Origin: Fictibacillus phosphorivorans
GTDB taxonomy: Bacteria > Bacillota > Bacilli > Bacillales > Fictibacillaceae
Direction: 5' to 3'
Assembly: GCF_023715845.1 (NCBI RefSeq)
Contig: NZ_JAMBOR010000029.1
Location: 1 to 35,004, forward strand
DNA: 35,004 nt
Shown: positions 16,898-24,520 of the stretch, one piece after another
How the letters are laid out: each line of letters begins with the position of its first letter
Numbering within the stretch: the stretch's first letter is position 1
The notes under the pieces: model-generated
Seen by the model: the letters and a program-made list of their open reading frames with translations, nothing else
Told to the model about the DNA's origin: nothing
Database searches by the model: none
Translations under genes and position numbers: made by a program

Positions 16898-16924
16898 GTT
16901 GATTACCGCACTAATCAACTTTTT
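16898..16924 (+). repeat. Inverted repeat upstream of the minJ operon
   Basis: GTTGATTA, spacer CCGCAC and TAATCAAC, followed by TTTTT. It could be a second, weaker terminator for ctpB or an operator for the next operon; sequence alone does not decide. Confidence 0.45.
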
Positions 16925-16976
16925 AGAAATGAAGATATTATAGTGCCTGCGTGTAACTATCGAAGGGGAAAAGCAA

Positions 16977-17156
16977 ATGGAATCAATGAATTTGGGAGAC
17001 ATATTTTTTCAATTTATGGCTTTTCTGGTTTTGCTCGTGATCATAAGCGGAATTGGCATGCTGGTCAGACGAGCTGTATCCAGTAATACAAGACTTAAAA
17101 GATTAGAAGTAAAAGTAGATCAACTGCTAGATGAGAAGAGGAGAGAACGCCCATGA
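16977..17156 (+). CDS. DUF4083-like small membrane protein, coupled to minJ
   Basis: 59 residues: MESMNLGDIFFQFMAFLVLL, one membrane helix (about 10-32), then a basic, amphipathic tail (RLKRLEVKVDQLLDEKRRERP) likely to form a short coiled coil in the cytoplasm. GAAGGGG stands 8 nt before the ATG. Its TGA overlaps the minJ start (ATGA), so it is the first gene of a two-gene operon and is translated together with MinJ. The pattern matches DUF4083 proteins as I remember them; function unknown. The coupling suggests a link with MinJ-dependent division-site placement, which is inference. Confidence 0.75.
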   Translation: MESMNLGDIFFQFMAFLVLLVIISGIGMLVRRAVSSNTRLKRLEVKVDQLLDEKRRERP

Positions 17157-18370
17157 TAGACACCTTTGTGAACGAGCTGATAGAAGGCATCGGGCTGCTA
17201 TTTTTACACCCGCTTTTTTATGGCTTTATATTCGTAGCATTTTTGATCGGGCTAAAACGAGTAAAGCGTGAACGTAAAGAATTCAAAGTTAAAGTTCACC
17301 CAGTCATTGATAATCTAATCTTTTCTTTGTTGCCTGGTATGTTAATCGGACTCATAGGTTCGGTTATCTTTATAGCCGCAGGCGTAACATTGCCAATAGG
17401 AATGATTGTCTTAATCGGGTTGATGTATGTCGTGCTAGCTATAACCATGAAAACCCGCTTTATGGCACCAGCCTATGCAGTAACTTTAGCTGCAATGGCA
17501 GGTTTATTACTGCCTGAATTAAATACCGGTATGGTGGTTGTAGATAAATGGGTCCGTGATATTCAAAGTACACCGCTTGATTCAATTGCTGTGATTCTCG
17601 GCGTGCTGTTGATTCAGGAAGGAATCTTAATTTTATGGAAAGGTGCAGACCGCACATCACCCCGACTTTTTAAAGGAAAAAGAGGTCATTATGTAGGCGC
17701 GCACGAAGCCACACGCTTCTGGATTGTTCCTCAGTTTCTCGTCCTTCCAGTAGGATCGATTCCCGTTTTAGACTGGTGGCCATTGTTTCCGATGGAAGCG
17801 GTGGGCTTTTCATTTATCTTAGTACCGTTTGCCATCGGATATCGCCAGCTTGTTACACATACCCTGCCTGTTAAAGCCATTAAGCATGTTGGTAAGCAAG
17901 TTGCCTTTTTAGGGCTGATTGTTCTAGTGATTGCAGCTGCTGGTCATTTTTATAATTTGCCACTATTGATTGCCATTTCGATCGCAACGGGTATTGCCGG
18001 CCGTGAACTTATTACGCTTATCACCAGTCAGCGTGATGACACAAGACCTTCTCTTTTTGTTCAAAGGGACAAAGGCGTCATCATATTAGCAGTCGTGCCT
18101 GGAACACCAGCAGCAAAAATGGGGTTAAAGGTAGGAGAGATCATCGTAAAAGTAAACGGAGTAGCAATGACGCATGAATCAAGCTTATACAAAGCCCTGC
18201 AAATTAACGCAGCATACTGTAAGTTAGAAGTACTCGATCTAAACGGAGAGATCCGATTCGTTCAAGGTTCACTCTATCAAAACGAACATCATCAATTAGG
18301 AGTGCTGCTTGTTCATGATGTAGTGGAACGGAATGCAGTAGCTGGTAACTCTATAAAACTTCAGAAATAA
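17153..18370 (+). CDS. minJ: Division topology determinant MinJ (PDZ membrane protein)
   Basis: 405 residues with about six to eight membrane helices up to about residue 300 and a C-terminal PDZ domain (about 310-385; ILAVVPGTPAAKMGLKVGEIIVKVNG). The N-terminus GIGLLFLHPLFYGFI ... LKRVKRERKEF follows B. subtilis MinJ (SwrAB). MinJ bridges DivIVA at the poles and new septa to MinD, so that the division inhibitor MinCD acts at the right place. It overlaps the small upstream gene by ATGA and is ended by a strong terminator. Confidence 0.92.
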   Translation: MIDTFVNELIEGIGLLFLHPLFYGFIFVAFLIGLKRVKRERKEFKVKVHPVIDNLIFSLLPGMLIGLIGSVIFIAAGVTLPIGMIVLIGLMYVVLAITMKTRFMAPAYAVTLAAMAGLLLPELNTGMVVVDKWVRDIQSTPLDSIAVILGVLLIQEGILILWKGADRTSPRLFKGKRGHYVGAHEATRFWIVPQFLVLPVGSIPVLDWWPLFPMEAVGFSFILVPFAIGYRQLVTHTLPVKAIKHVGKQVAFLGLIVLVIAAAGHFYNLPLLIAISIATGIAGRELITLITSQRDDTRPSLFVQRDKGVIILAVVPGTPAAKMGLKVGEIIVKVNGVAMTHESSLYKALQINAAYCKLEVLDLNGEIRFVQGSLYQNEHHQLGVLLVHDVVERNAVAGNSIKLQK

Positions 18371-18396
18371 CCAGATTAAACGTTTTTAATTAGAAG

Positions 18397-18435
18397 AAGA
18401 ACCACCCTTGTTTTCGGATGCAAGGGTGGTTCTTT
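18397..18435. terminator. Bidirectional terminator between minJ and the DUF2268 lipoprotein gene
   Basis: AAGAACCACCCTTG, a 10-nt loop and CAAGGGTGGTTCTT. The perfect 14-bp stem sits between two convergent genes. Confidence 0.9.
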
Positions 18436-18456
18436 CTATGTTCAACAGGTTTTCAA

Positions 18457-19434
18457 TCATTCTAACAAATGGCTGTAATCACTTCCTTTAAGGATTTCGT
18501 TATAATCAAGCTTTGTCCATTCATCAATGGATACATCAGGATTGTTTTTGATAAAACTTTGTGTAATCTTATAACCTATTTTATAGTTCGACCAACGTGG
18601 TATACCCTTTGAAGGATCTCCGTCAAACAATCCGTTATAGATATGCATATCAAATGAATCGTTGTTCTCTCTTATCTCATCTATAACTATTTTTTCTTTT
18701 TCAGCTGCAAGTGGCTTAATCCAAGGAACATTGTGCTCTGGATATACTTTAGCAGCGAATGAATCAGCTTTCCCTTCATAAATGATTGGGGAAAGTAAGC
18801 TTGAGCTATTGTCATCACCATATTCCCTGGCGATCGTATGGTTATATTCGCGAGCAATCGTATACTTTAACGCTATTTCTTTGAACGATGGCACTAGTTG
18901 AACCAAAATAGCGTCTTTACTTAGATTAAAAGCAACCACACCTTCCATTTCTTGAATGGAATCCGTGTATTCAGGATTAAAAGGCATAATAAAAATGGTC
19001 TTATTATTTCCTGGAAGCAACTTTGCAGACGATAGTAGCGATTCTTTTATATATTTATTGATCTTATCCTGATTGTTAAGGAGCTGAGTTGTGTTCTCTT
19101 CCAATTGTTGAATATCGGTTGTTGGCTCAAAATACGTAGAATAATAACTACCAATATCTATCTTTTTCTCTGAAGCCATCTTTTGAAAGGGTTCTACCAC
19201 CTTCTCTTTATACTTCTTTTTAGTATTCATTGAAGGGTTGTCCTTCGCAAGACCTGTATATTCTTGAATTTCTTTATATAAGGGAATAATTTCAAAGGTT
19301 TGGTCATTTTGAGTAAATGTATTGGATCTTTCCGAAGGTGCTTTTTGATCACTTTTGTCTTCAGGGGATCCATCTGAGCAACTAGCAAGTAACAGAACAA
19401 ACAAAATGACCATCGGTATATATAACCGTTTCAT
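18457..19434 (-). CDS. DUF2268-like lipoprotein with altered HExxH motif
   Basis: 325 residues. A lipoprotein signal peptide has its lipobox LASC at Cys19, then a linker of low complexity and a DUF2268 (predicted zinc protease) domain at about 95-325. Family marks are the EGKADSFA stretch, with its Glu, and VPWIKPL after it. The usual HEYxH zinc motif reads REYNH at 195-199: the first His is Arg (codon CGC, one base from CAC). The following residues repeat it imperfectly (TIAREYNH then TIAREYGD). It is therefore probably not an active metalloprotease. AAAGGAGG precedes the ATG. Anchored on the outer face of the membrane; substrate or role unknown. Confidence 0.8.
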   Translation of the reverse strand: MKRLYIPMVILFVLLLASCSDGSPEDKSDQKAPSERSNTFTQNDQTFEIIPLYKEIQEYTGLAKDNPSMNTKKKYKEKVVEPFQKMASEKKIDIGSYYSTYFEPTTDIQQLEENTTQLLNNQDKINKYIKESLLSSAKLLPGNNKTIFIMPFNPEYTDSIQEMEGVVAFNLSKDAILVQLVPSFKEIALKYTIAREYNHTIAREYGDDNSSSLLSPIIYEGKADSFAAKVYPEHNVPWIKPLAAEKEKIVIDEIRENNDSFDMHIYNGLFDGDPSKGIPRWSNYKIGYKITQSFIKNNPDVSIDEWTKLDYNEILKGSDYSHLLE

Positions 19435-19487
19435 CGTTATATCCTCCTTTTAACAAAGCTTCAATTCATTTTTTGCGCTACTAAGTA

Positions 19488-19614
19488 GGGAGTAGCTAGT
19501 TCTCCAGGCTACGTATAACTTCCCCACGCTACATTGGAATCCTCTCAGGTTTTCCAGAACGTTACCTTTGTCCAGTACCTTTATGAACCAAGTCCAATGT
19601 CCAGTTCTTTATGA
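19488..19614. repeat. Degenerate short repeats in the lipoprotein-regulator gap
   Basis: The units AGGCTAC (19506) and ACGCTAC (19526) begin similar 20-21-bp stretches, and TGTCCAGT(A/T)C...TTTATGA occurs at 19569 and 19598. The periodicity is weaker than in the array at 171-336. Otherwise the 270-bp gap holds only the regulator promoter. Confidence 0.3.
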
Positions 19615-19635
19615 CTAGTGCAAAAATATAATTTC

Positions 19636-19681
19636 TTGTCGTATGGTAATAAAGATGTTATATATATAATTGATATAACAA
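19636..19681 (+). promoter_or_regulatory. Promoter and probable autoregulatory operator of the GntR-type regulator
   Basis: TTGTCG (19636-19641), 17 bp, TATATA (19659-19664). The -10 lies inside an inverted repeat TGTTATAT...ATATAACA (19656-19680). The right half, TTGATATAACAA (19670-19681), reads TTGTTATATCAA on the other strand, nearly the same as TTGTTATTATCAA upstream of the binding-protein gene. That suggests one protein controls both. Confidence 0.5.
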
Positions 19682-19705
19682 CTATAACAAAAAGGTGAAA
19701 AACAA

Positions 19706-20848
19706 ATGAATACTCCCTTATATGAAACCATTTATGACCATATCATTAATCAGATTAATCAAGGTCTTCTCAAACAAGGAGATCGAGTTCCTTCTGAAAA
19801 AGATTTGGCTGAAGAATTCAATGTTAGTAGAATTACGTCAAAAAAAGCGTTAGACTTACTTGCGCAAAATAAAATTATTACGCGGTTAAGGGGTAAGGGC
19901 TCATTCGTATCGGAGGATCAAGCAGATAAACTTGAAATTCGAGCACCCAAGTCAAAGTTAACGGATATTAAATTAATTGGATTTATAATACCTGATTTTG
20001 ATGACGCCTTTGGATCAAATCTTATTAAAACCATTGAAGAAAAGTGTTTAGAAAACAATTGTCACTTGATTATCAGACGTACAGGAGGACAGATAAAGGA
20101 AGAAGAGAGAGCCATTAAAAACCTCGTACAATTCGGAGTAGACGGACTTATTATTTTTCCGGTTCAAGGGGAACATTACAATGCTGAATTATTAAAATTA
20201 GTTTTAACAGATTTCCCTTTAGTTTTAGTAGATCGTTATTTAAAAGGTATCCCGGCAAGCTCGGTATGTACAGATAATCGGTCAGCAAGTGAAAAGATAA
20301 CGAATTATCTATTCTCTATGGGTCATGAGGATATTGCGTTTTTATCACCGCCTCCGACTGGTACATCAACAATCGAAGAACGGGTTCAAGGATTTAATCA
20401 AGCCTATTCAAAAAAGGGGATCAAATTAAATCCGAAATTCCAATTAAGTCTTAATAATAGCTTGCCTCCAGAACGTGATAAGGAAAACTCAAGCATTTTG
20501 ATGGGTCCCGATTACCAAGCAATCAAAGATTTTATTCAAGAAAATCCTACGATAACGGCTTTTATTGTTTGTGAATATGGTTTGGCTCTGTTATTGAACA
20601 AGGTAATAAATGACTTAGGGAAAAGGGTTCCTGAAGATTATTCGCTTGTATGTTTTGATTATCCTGAGAATTATTTTGATCAACCCGCTTTTACACATTT
20701 ACGTCAACACGAGCAAGAAATGGGAAGCAAGGCTGTTGAGTTATTAATGATGCACTTTAAAGGTGAGAAGATCCCAGAGTTGACGAAGTTAGATTATTCA
20801 TTAGTCGAGGGATTATCGACAAAAGTCAAAATCAAATCAAAGATATAA
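19706..20848 (+). CDS. GntR-type repressor with LacI-like sugar-binding domain (AraR architecture)
   Basis: 380 residues. The N-terminal winged helix (about 1-70, PLYETIYDHIINQINQGLLKQGDRVPSEKDLAEEF ... RITSKKALDLL) is GntR type. The remainder is a periplasmic-binding-protein fold of the LacI type (GFIIPDFDDAFGSNLI, then MGHEDIAFLSPP and the dimer-proximal region). This is the layout of B. subtilis AraR, which releases DNA when it binds sugar. It lies upstream of and parallel to the sugar importer operon and is the likely local regulator, with similar operator-like sequences before both. The inducer is unknown; no arabinose genes are here. AAAAAGGTG precedes the ATG. Confidence 0.9.
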   Translation: MNTPLYETIYDHIINQINQGLLKQGDRVPSEKDLAEEFNVSRITSKKALDLLAQNKIITRLRGKGSFVSEDQADKLEIRAPKSKLTDIKLIGFIIPDFDDAFGSNLIKTIEEKCLENNCHLIIRRTGGQIKEEERAIKNLVQFGVDGLIIFPVQGEHYNAELLKLVLTDFPLVLVDRYLKGIPASSVCTDNRSASEKITNYLFSMGHEDIAFLSPPPTGTSTIEERVQGFNQAYSKKGIKLNPKFQLSLNNSLPPERDKENSSILMGPDYQAIKDFIQENPTITAFIVCEYGLALLLNKVINDLGKRVPEDYSLVCFDYPENYFDQPAFTHLRQHEQEMGSKAVELLMMHFKGEKIPELTKLDYSLVEGLSTKVKIKSKI

Positions 20849-20875
20849 AACACCCCACTTAAGGGGTGTTTTTTT
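20848..20875 (+). terminator. Terminator of the regulator gene
   Basis: AACACCCC, short loop ACTTA, GGGGTGTT and then Ts. Confidence 0.9.
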
Positions 20876-20893
20876 GAATATTCAAAAAATATA

Positions 20894-20922
20894 TTGACAT
20901 ATAATGTTTCGGTTAGTAATCT
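20894..20922 (+). promoter_or_regulatory. Possible promoter of the sugar importer operon
   Basis: TTGACA at 20894-20899, 17 bp, TAATCT at 20917-20922. The -35 is perfect and the -10 poor, as for a tightly controlled promoter. The operator-like palindrome and cre lie just downstream. Confidence 0.35.
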
Positions 20923-20951
20923 ATTGATATATTATTAGTAAATAACCTAAG

Positions 20952-20969
20952 TTGTTATTATCAATAACA
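20952..20969. promoter_or_regulatory. Operator-like palindrome before the binding-protein gene
   Basis: TGTTATT, ATC, AATAACA is an inverted repeat with perfect 7-bp arms. It contains TTGTTATTATCAA, close to the motif overlapping the promoter of the regulator gene. Confidence 0.45.
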
Positions 20970-20976
20970 TATGATA

Positions 20977-20990
20977 TGTAAGCGCTTAAT
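20977..20990 (+). promoter_or_regulatory. Candidate cre (CcpA) site of the sugar importer operon
   Basis: TGTAAGCGCTTAAT matches the cre consensus TGWAANCGNTNWCA at 12 of 14 positions, missing only the last two, and contains the perfect palindrome TAAGCGCTTA. It lies between promoter and start codon, as expected for carbon catabolite repression of a sugar operon. Confidence 0.6.
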
Positions 20991-21065
20991 TAAACTGGGC
21001 TTCTAGAAGTACATAATAGATTTAGTCAAAAACTAGCATTTTATTAAAAATGAAGGGGGATTAAC

Positions 21066-22364
21066 ATGAAGCAAAGCAAAAGAAGGGTTGGATTACTAGC
21101 ATTTGTTTTCGTTTTAACATTCTCAATGCTTTTAGCTGGATGCTCATCAGATTCAAGTAGTTCAAAAGGAAACGGAGATCAAACAACCGTTACATTTTGG
21201 CATCCTATGACAGATGTTACGGGGGAAGCTGTTGAAGAAGTCATAAAAGCTTTTGAGAAAAAAAATCCCGACATCAAAATAAATGCTGTTTACACGGCAA
21301 ATCAGGGTGAGGGACAGAATGAAAAACTACTAACGGCTGTTTCAGGAGGAAATCCACCAGATGTTGCTTACTTTGATCGGTTTGAAATCGGTTCTTGGGC
21401 AGCGCAAGGTTCATTAGAGGATTTGTCTAAGCTAGCTGAAGAAAGCGGAGTTACGAAAGATACGTATTACCCATTTGCATGGGAAGAGGCGAGCTACGAA
21501 GGGAAATTATACGGAATGCCAACTACAACGGATTCCCGGCTTGTTTATTATAATAAAGACCATTTTAAAGAAGTAGGATTGGATCCTGAAAATCCACCGA
21601 AAGATATTGCAGGATTAGAAGAAGCAGCTGAAAAATTAACGATTAAAAAAGGAAAGAAGTTTAAGAGAATTGGCTTTATTCCATGGTACGGCCAAGGCTG
21701 GTTATATGGCTGGGGCTGGGCGTTTGGAGGAGATTTCTATGACCCTGAAACAAAAACTGCAACAGCAAATGATCCAAAGGTCGTTGAGTCGCTGGAATGG
21801 ATAGCTGATTTTGCTAAGAAATATAATGTCGAGGACATCGCTGGATTCACGGATTCTCAAGGTTCAGGTGCAATGGATCCTTTCTTATCGGGGCAGCTAA
21901 GTATGAAAGTAAGCGGACCATGGGAAGTATCTGCTATTAAAAAATTCAAACCCGATTTAAATTACGGTGTTTTCCCAATGCCGACTCCAACTGGAGAGAA
22001 TCATACTACGTGGTCAGGCGGTTGGTCAGTTGTTATGCCTAAAGGTGCAAAAAATAAAGAGGCTGCATGGGAATTTATGAAGTTCTTTAGTGGTGAAGAA
22101 GGGCAAAAAATCTTTAGCGGAATTGCTAGAGATTTCTCAGTAATCGATTCTGTCAATGAAGAACTAGGATATAAAAACGACCCGATTCTAAAAGAATTTG
22201 TTGAAATTCTACCTAACTCCCATCATAGACCAGTTATGACACAAGGTTCATTGTACTGGAATGAACTAGCAAGTGCCGTTGAAAATGCGACGCGAGGAAA
22301 TGGTACACCAAAAAAATTGTTAGATAAGGTAAATGACAAAGTGAATAAAGAGCTTAAAAAATAA
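21066..22364 (+). CDS. Sugar ABC transporter substrate-binding lipoprotein
   Basis: 432 residues. A lipoprotein signal with lipobox LAGC at Cys26, a Ser-rich tether, then a family 1 extracellular solute-binding protein (VTFWHPMTDVTGEAVEEVIKAFEKK; later GMPTTTDSRLVYYNKDHF; GGWSVVMPKGAKNKEAAWEFMKFFSG). It delivers a carbohydrate to the permeases encoded downstream. Many aromatic residues (WYGQGWLYGWGWAFGG) suggest stacking against sugar rings. AGGGGG lies before the ATG. The specific sugar cannot be read. It is separated from the permeases by a terminator-like hairpin and a dispersed repeat, which would give more binding protein than permease. Confidence 0.92.
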   Translation: MKQSKRRVGLLAFVFVLTFSMLLAGCSSDSSSSKGNGDQTTVTFWHPMTDVTGEAVEEVIKAFEKKNPDIKINAVYTANQGEGQNEKLLTAVSGGNPPDVAYFDRFEIGSWAAQGSLEDLSKLAEESGVTKDTYYPFAWEEASYEGKLYGMPTTTDSRLVYYNKDHFKEVGLDPENPPKDIAGLEEAAEKLTIKKGKKFKRIGFIPWYGQGWLYGWGWAFGGDFYDPETKTATANDPKVVESLEWIADFAKKYNVEDIAGFTDSQGSGAMDPFLSGQLSMKVSGPWEVSAIKKFKPDLNYGVFPMPTPTGENHTTWSGGWSVVMPKGAKNKEAAWEFMKFFSGEEGQKIFSGIARDFSVIDSVNEELGYKNDPILKEFVEILPNSHHRPVMTQGSLYWNELASAVENATRGNGTPKKLLDKVNDKVNKELKK

Positions 22365-22370
22365 AGAATG

Positions 22371-22402
22371 AGGGGGAGGTTTACCTTCTCCCCCTTTTTT
22401 TT
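22371..22402 (+). terminator. Terminator-like hairpin after the binding-protein gene
   Basis: GGGGGAGGT and ACC..TCCCCC form an interrupted stem followed by eight Ts. In an operon this would lower downstream permease expression relative to the binding protein. Confidence 0.75.
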
Positions 22403-22463
22403 AAAAGGCTCTTTTCTAATAGATTGTTGCTTTCGAATCTTATTTTTATTGACTTCATTGATA

Positions 22464-22592
22464 GTTGATTGGAGAGAAAGGTGCGAGACTCCTGCGGGAC
22501 AGGCTGGCAGGTGAGACACTTAAGAGTGAAACGTTCGAATGTGGCTCATCGCCTGCCCCGCGGAAAGCGAGCATCCTGTAACGGAAATCAAC
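22464..22592. repeat. GC-rich Bacillaceae dispersed repeat, copy 2 (inside an operon)
   Basis: 129 bp from GTTGATTGGAG to CGGAAATCAAC, sharing GGTGCGAGACTCCTGCGGGAC, the GGTGAGAC segment and CCCCGCGGAAAGCGAGCA with the copy at 4108-4297. The tips GTTGATT and AATCAAC are inverted. It lies in the 306-bp gap between the binding-protein and first permease genes; apart from it and the terminator I see nothing else there. Confidence 0.8.
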
Positions 22593-22670
22593 TACTCCCA
22601 AATGTAACAAATTTTACGAAAACAGCCTTTTAAAAAGGTGCTTACACTATTAAAGAAGGGGAGGATGAAA

Positions 22671-23639
22671 TTGAAGGCAAATGCGCAAGTCGTTGAACAA
22701 ATCGAGTCCCCAAAAACACCAACTGGCAAGCAATTAAAAATTGTTCCCAAAAAGAAAAAATCGAAATGGGGACAATACAAACACGGACTCTTATTTGCAT
22801 CTCCATGGATTATCGGCTTACTTGTTTTTTATGCAATCCCATTGTTCTCATCGATTTATTTTAGTTTTACAACATACAGTATCCTTCAGCCAGGAGAGTT
22901 TATCGGCTTAGAGAACTATAAAGAACTCATGCACGATCCGTTATTTTGGAAATCAGTCTATAACACCGTTTACTTTGTGATTTACTATGTACCATTAAGC
23001 ATCTTCTTTGGTGTTGCACTTGCCATGTTGCTAAACATGAAAGTGAAAGGTATGGCTGTTTATAGAACCATCTTTTTCTTACCAACACTTGTTCCACATG
23101 TGGCCCTTGCCGTTTTGTGGATGTGGCTATTAAATCCAGGATTCGGTCTTGTGAACGGCTTTCTAAATTCAATTGGAATTGATGGCCCAGCGTGGCTCGG
23201 AAGTGAAACGTGGTCTAAGCCATCTCTTATTTTGATGTCATTATGGGGAATCGGACAGGCAGTCGTTATTTATCTGGCAGGCCTTGGTGATATCCCAGAA
23301 GACTATTATGACGCTGCAGAAGTAGATGGAGCAAATTGGTTTCAGAAAACCTTTCATATTACTCTTCCCCTATTAACACCCGTTATCTTTTTTAATCTTG
23401 TAATGGGGATTATCGGTGCTTTCCAGCAATTCACTTTACCTTATGCGTTAACACAAGGACAGGGGACGCCTGCAAATTCGTTAACCTTTTATGTTATGTA
23501 TCTATACGATAACGGCTTTAAGTTCTTTAAAATGGGTTATGCCTCTGCAATGGCATGGATTCTGTTTGTGATTATCATGGGATTAACTGCATTTGTGTTT
23601 CTTACATCTAAACGCTGGGTCCATTATCAAGGTAAATAA
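22671..23639 (+). CDS. Sugar ABC transporter permease, MalF type
   Basis: About 322 residues with six membrane helices after a basic cytoplasmic N-terminus. The EAA loop that contacts the ATPase is DAAEVDGANWFQKTFHITLP, followed by LLTPVIFF. It pairs with the MalG-type permease encoded 13 bp downstream. I choose the TTG at 22671, 6 nt after GGGGAGG; an ATG at 22665 abuts that site and is less likely. Signature and length are those of MalF/UgpA-like subunits. No ATPase gene is in the cluster, so a shared MsmX-like ATPase elsewhere in the genome is the probable energy source. Confidence 0.93.
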   Translation: MKANAQVVEQIESPKTPTGKQLKIVPKKKKSKWGQYKHGLLFASPWIIGLLVFYAIPLFSSIYFSFTTYSILQPGEFIGLENYKELMHDPLFWKSVYNTVYFVIYYVPLSIFFGVALAMLLNMKVKGMAVYRTIFFLPTLVPHVALAVLWMWLLNPGFGLVNGFLNSIGIDGPAWLGSETWSKPSLILMSLWGIGQAVVIYLAGLGDIPEDYYDAAEVDGANWFQKTFHITLPLLTPVIFFNLVMGIIGAFQQFTLPYALTQGQGTPANSLTFYVMYLYDNGFKFFKMGYASAMAWILFVIIMGLTAFVFLTSKRWVHYQGK

Positions 23640-23652
23640 GGAGGCAGAAACC

Positions 23653-24486
23653 ATGGATGCAACAATGAAAAAGAAAGTTTCCCGTTACTCCGCACATATC
23701 GTCCTCATTACGGCATCAATTTTCTTTATGATCCCGTTTGTTTGGATGGTATCCACATCATTAAAGCCGTTGACACAAATATTTTCATTCCCGCCAGAAT
23801 GGATACCAAAACCAGTGGAGTGGAGCAATTACACGAATGCGATGTCTTACATACCTTTCTTCACTTATTTAAAAAACACCTTAGTTATTACCTTTGTAAG
23901 TACGATTGGGGTTGTAATTTCCTGCCCGCTTGTTGCTTATAGTTTCGCGAAACTCAGATGGCCAGGCAGGAATATTCTTTTTATCATAACGATTGGAGTC
24001 ATGATGATACCTGGTCAAGTGACCATGATCCCGTTATTTTTATTATTTGAGAAGTTAGGCATGGTGGGAACACCATACCCATTAGTCATTCCTGCCTTTT
24101 TCGGTGTTCCTTTTTATATCTTTCTATTAAGACAATTTTTCATGGGGTTGCCTGATAGTTTAAGAGAAGCTGCAAAGATTGATGGAGCTGGCGAATTTCG
24201 AATCTACTGGCAGATTATGCTTCCACTGGCAAAACCAGCTGTTTTGGCAGTCGGTCTATTTCAGTTTATGGCTAGCTGGACAGACTTTCTGGGACCATTG
24301 CTTTATTTAACGGATTCCCTGCAATACACGCTTTCACTAGGATTACAGCAGTTCCAAAGCCAAAAAGGCTCAGAGTGGGGTCTCATGATGGCTGTATCAA
24401 CCATGATGACTGTTCCTGTGATTATCCTATTCTTCTTTTTACAAAAAACATTTATAAAAGGTATTACATTCTCGGGTATTAAATAG
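23653..24486 (+). CDS. Sugar ABC transporter permease, MalG type
   Basis: 277 residues and six membrane helices. The EAA loop is EAAKIDGAGEFRIYWQIMLP followed by LAKPA, and the C-terminus is FFFLQKTFIKGITFSGIK, as in MalG-type subunits. GGAGG is 8 nt before the ATG at 23653. The gene follows the MalF-type gene by 13 bp and precedes the metabolic genes by 34 bp, all on one strand, so it belongs to the same operon. Its last residues differ from those of the permease remnant at 30145-30417 (HFVKGLASGSVKG), so that remnant is not a duplicate of this gene. Confidence 0.94.
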   Translation: MDATMKKKVSRYSAHIVLITASIFFMIPFVWMVSTSLKPLTQIFSFPPEWIPKPVEWSNYTNAMSYIPFFTYLKNTLVITFVSTIGVVISCPLVAYSFAKLRWPGRNILFIITIGVMMIPGQVTMIPLFLLFEKLGMVGTPYPLVIPAFFGVPFYIFLLRQFFMGLPDSLREAAKIDGAGEFRIYWQIMLPLAKPAVLAVGLFQFMASWTDFLGPLLYLTDSLQYTLSLGLQQFQSQKGSEWGLMMAVSTMMTVPVIILFFFLQKTFIKGITFSGIK

Positions 24487-24520
24487 AATTCTAGATTATA
24501 AAATAGTAGGAGGGTTTTAT

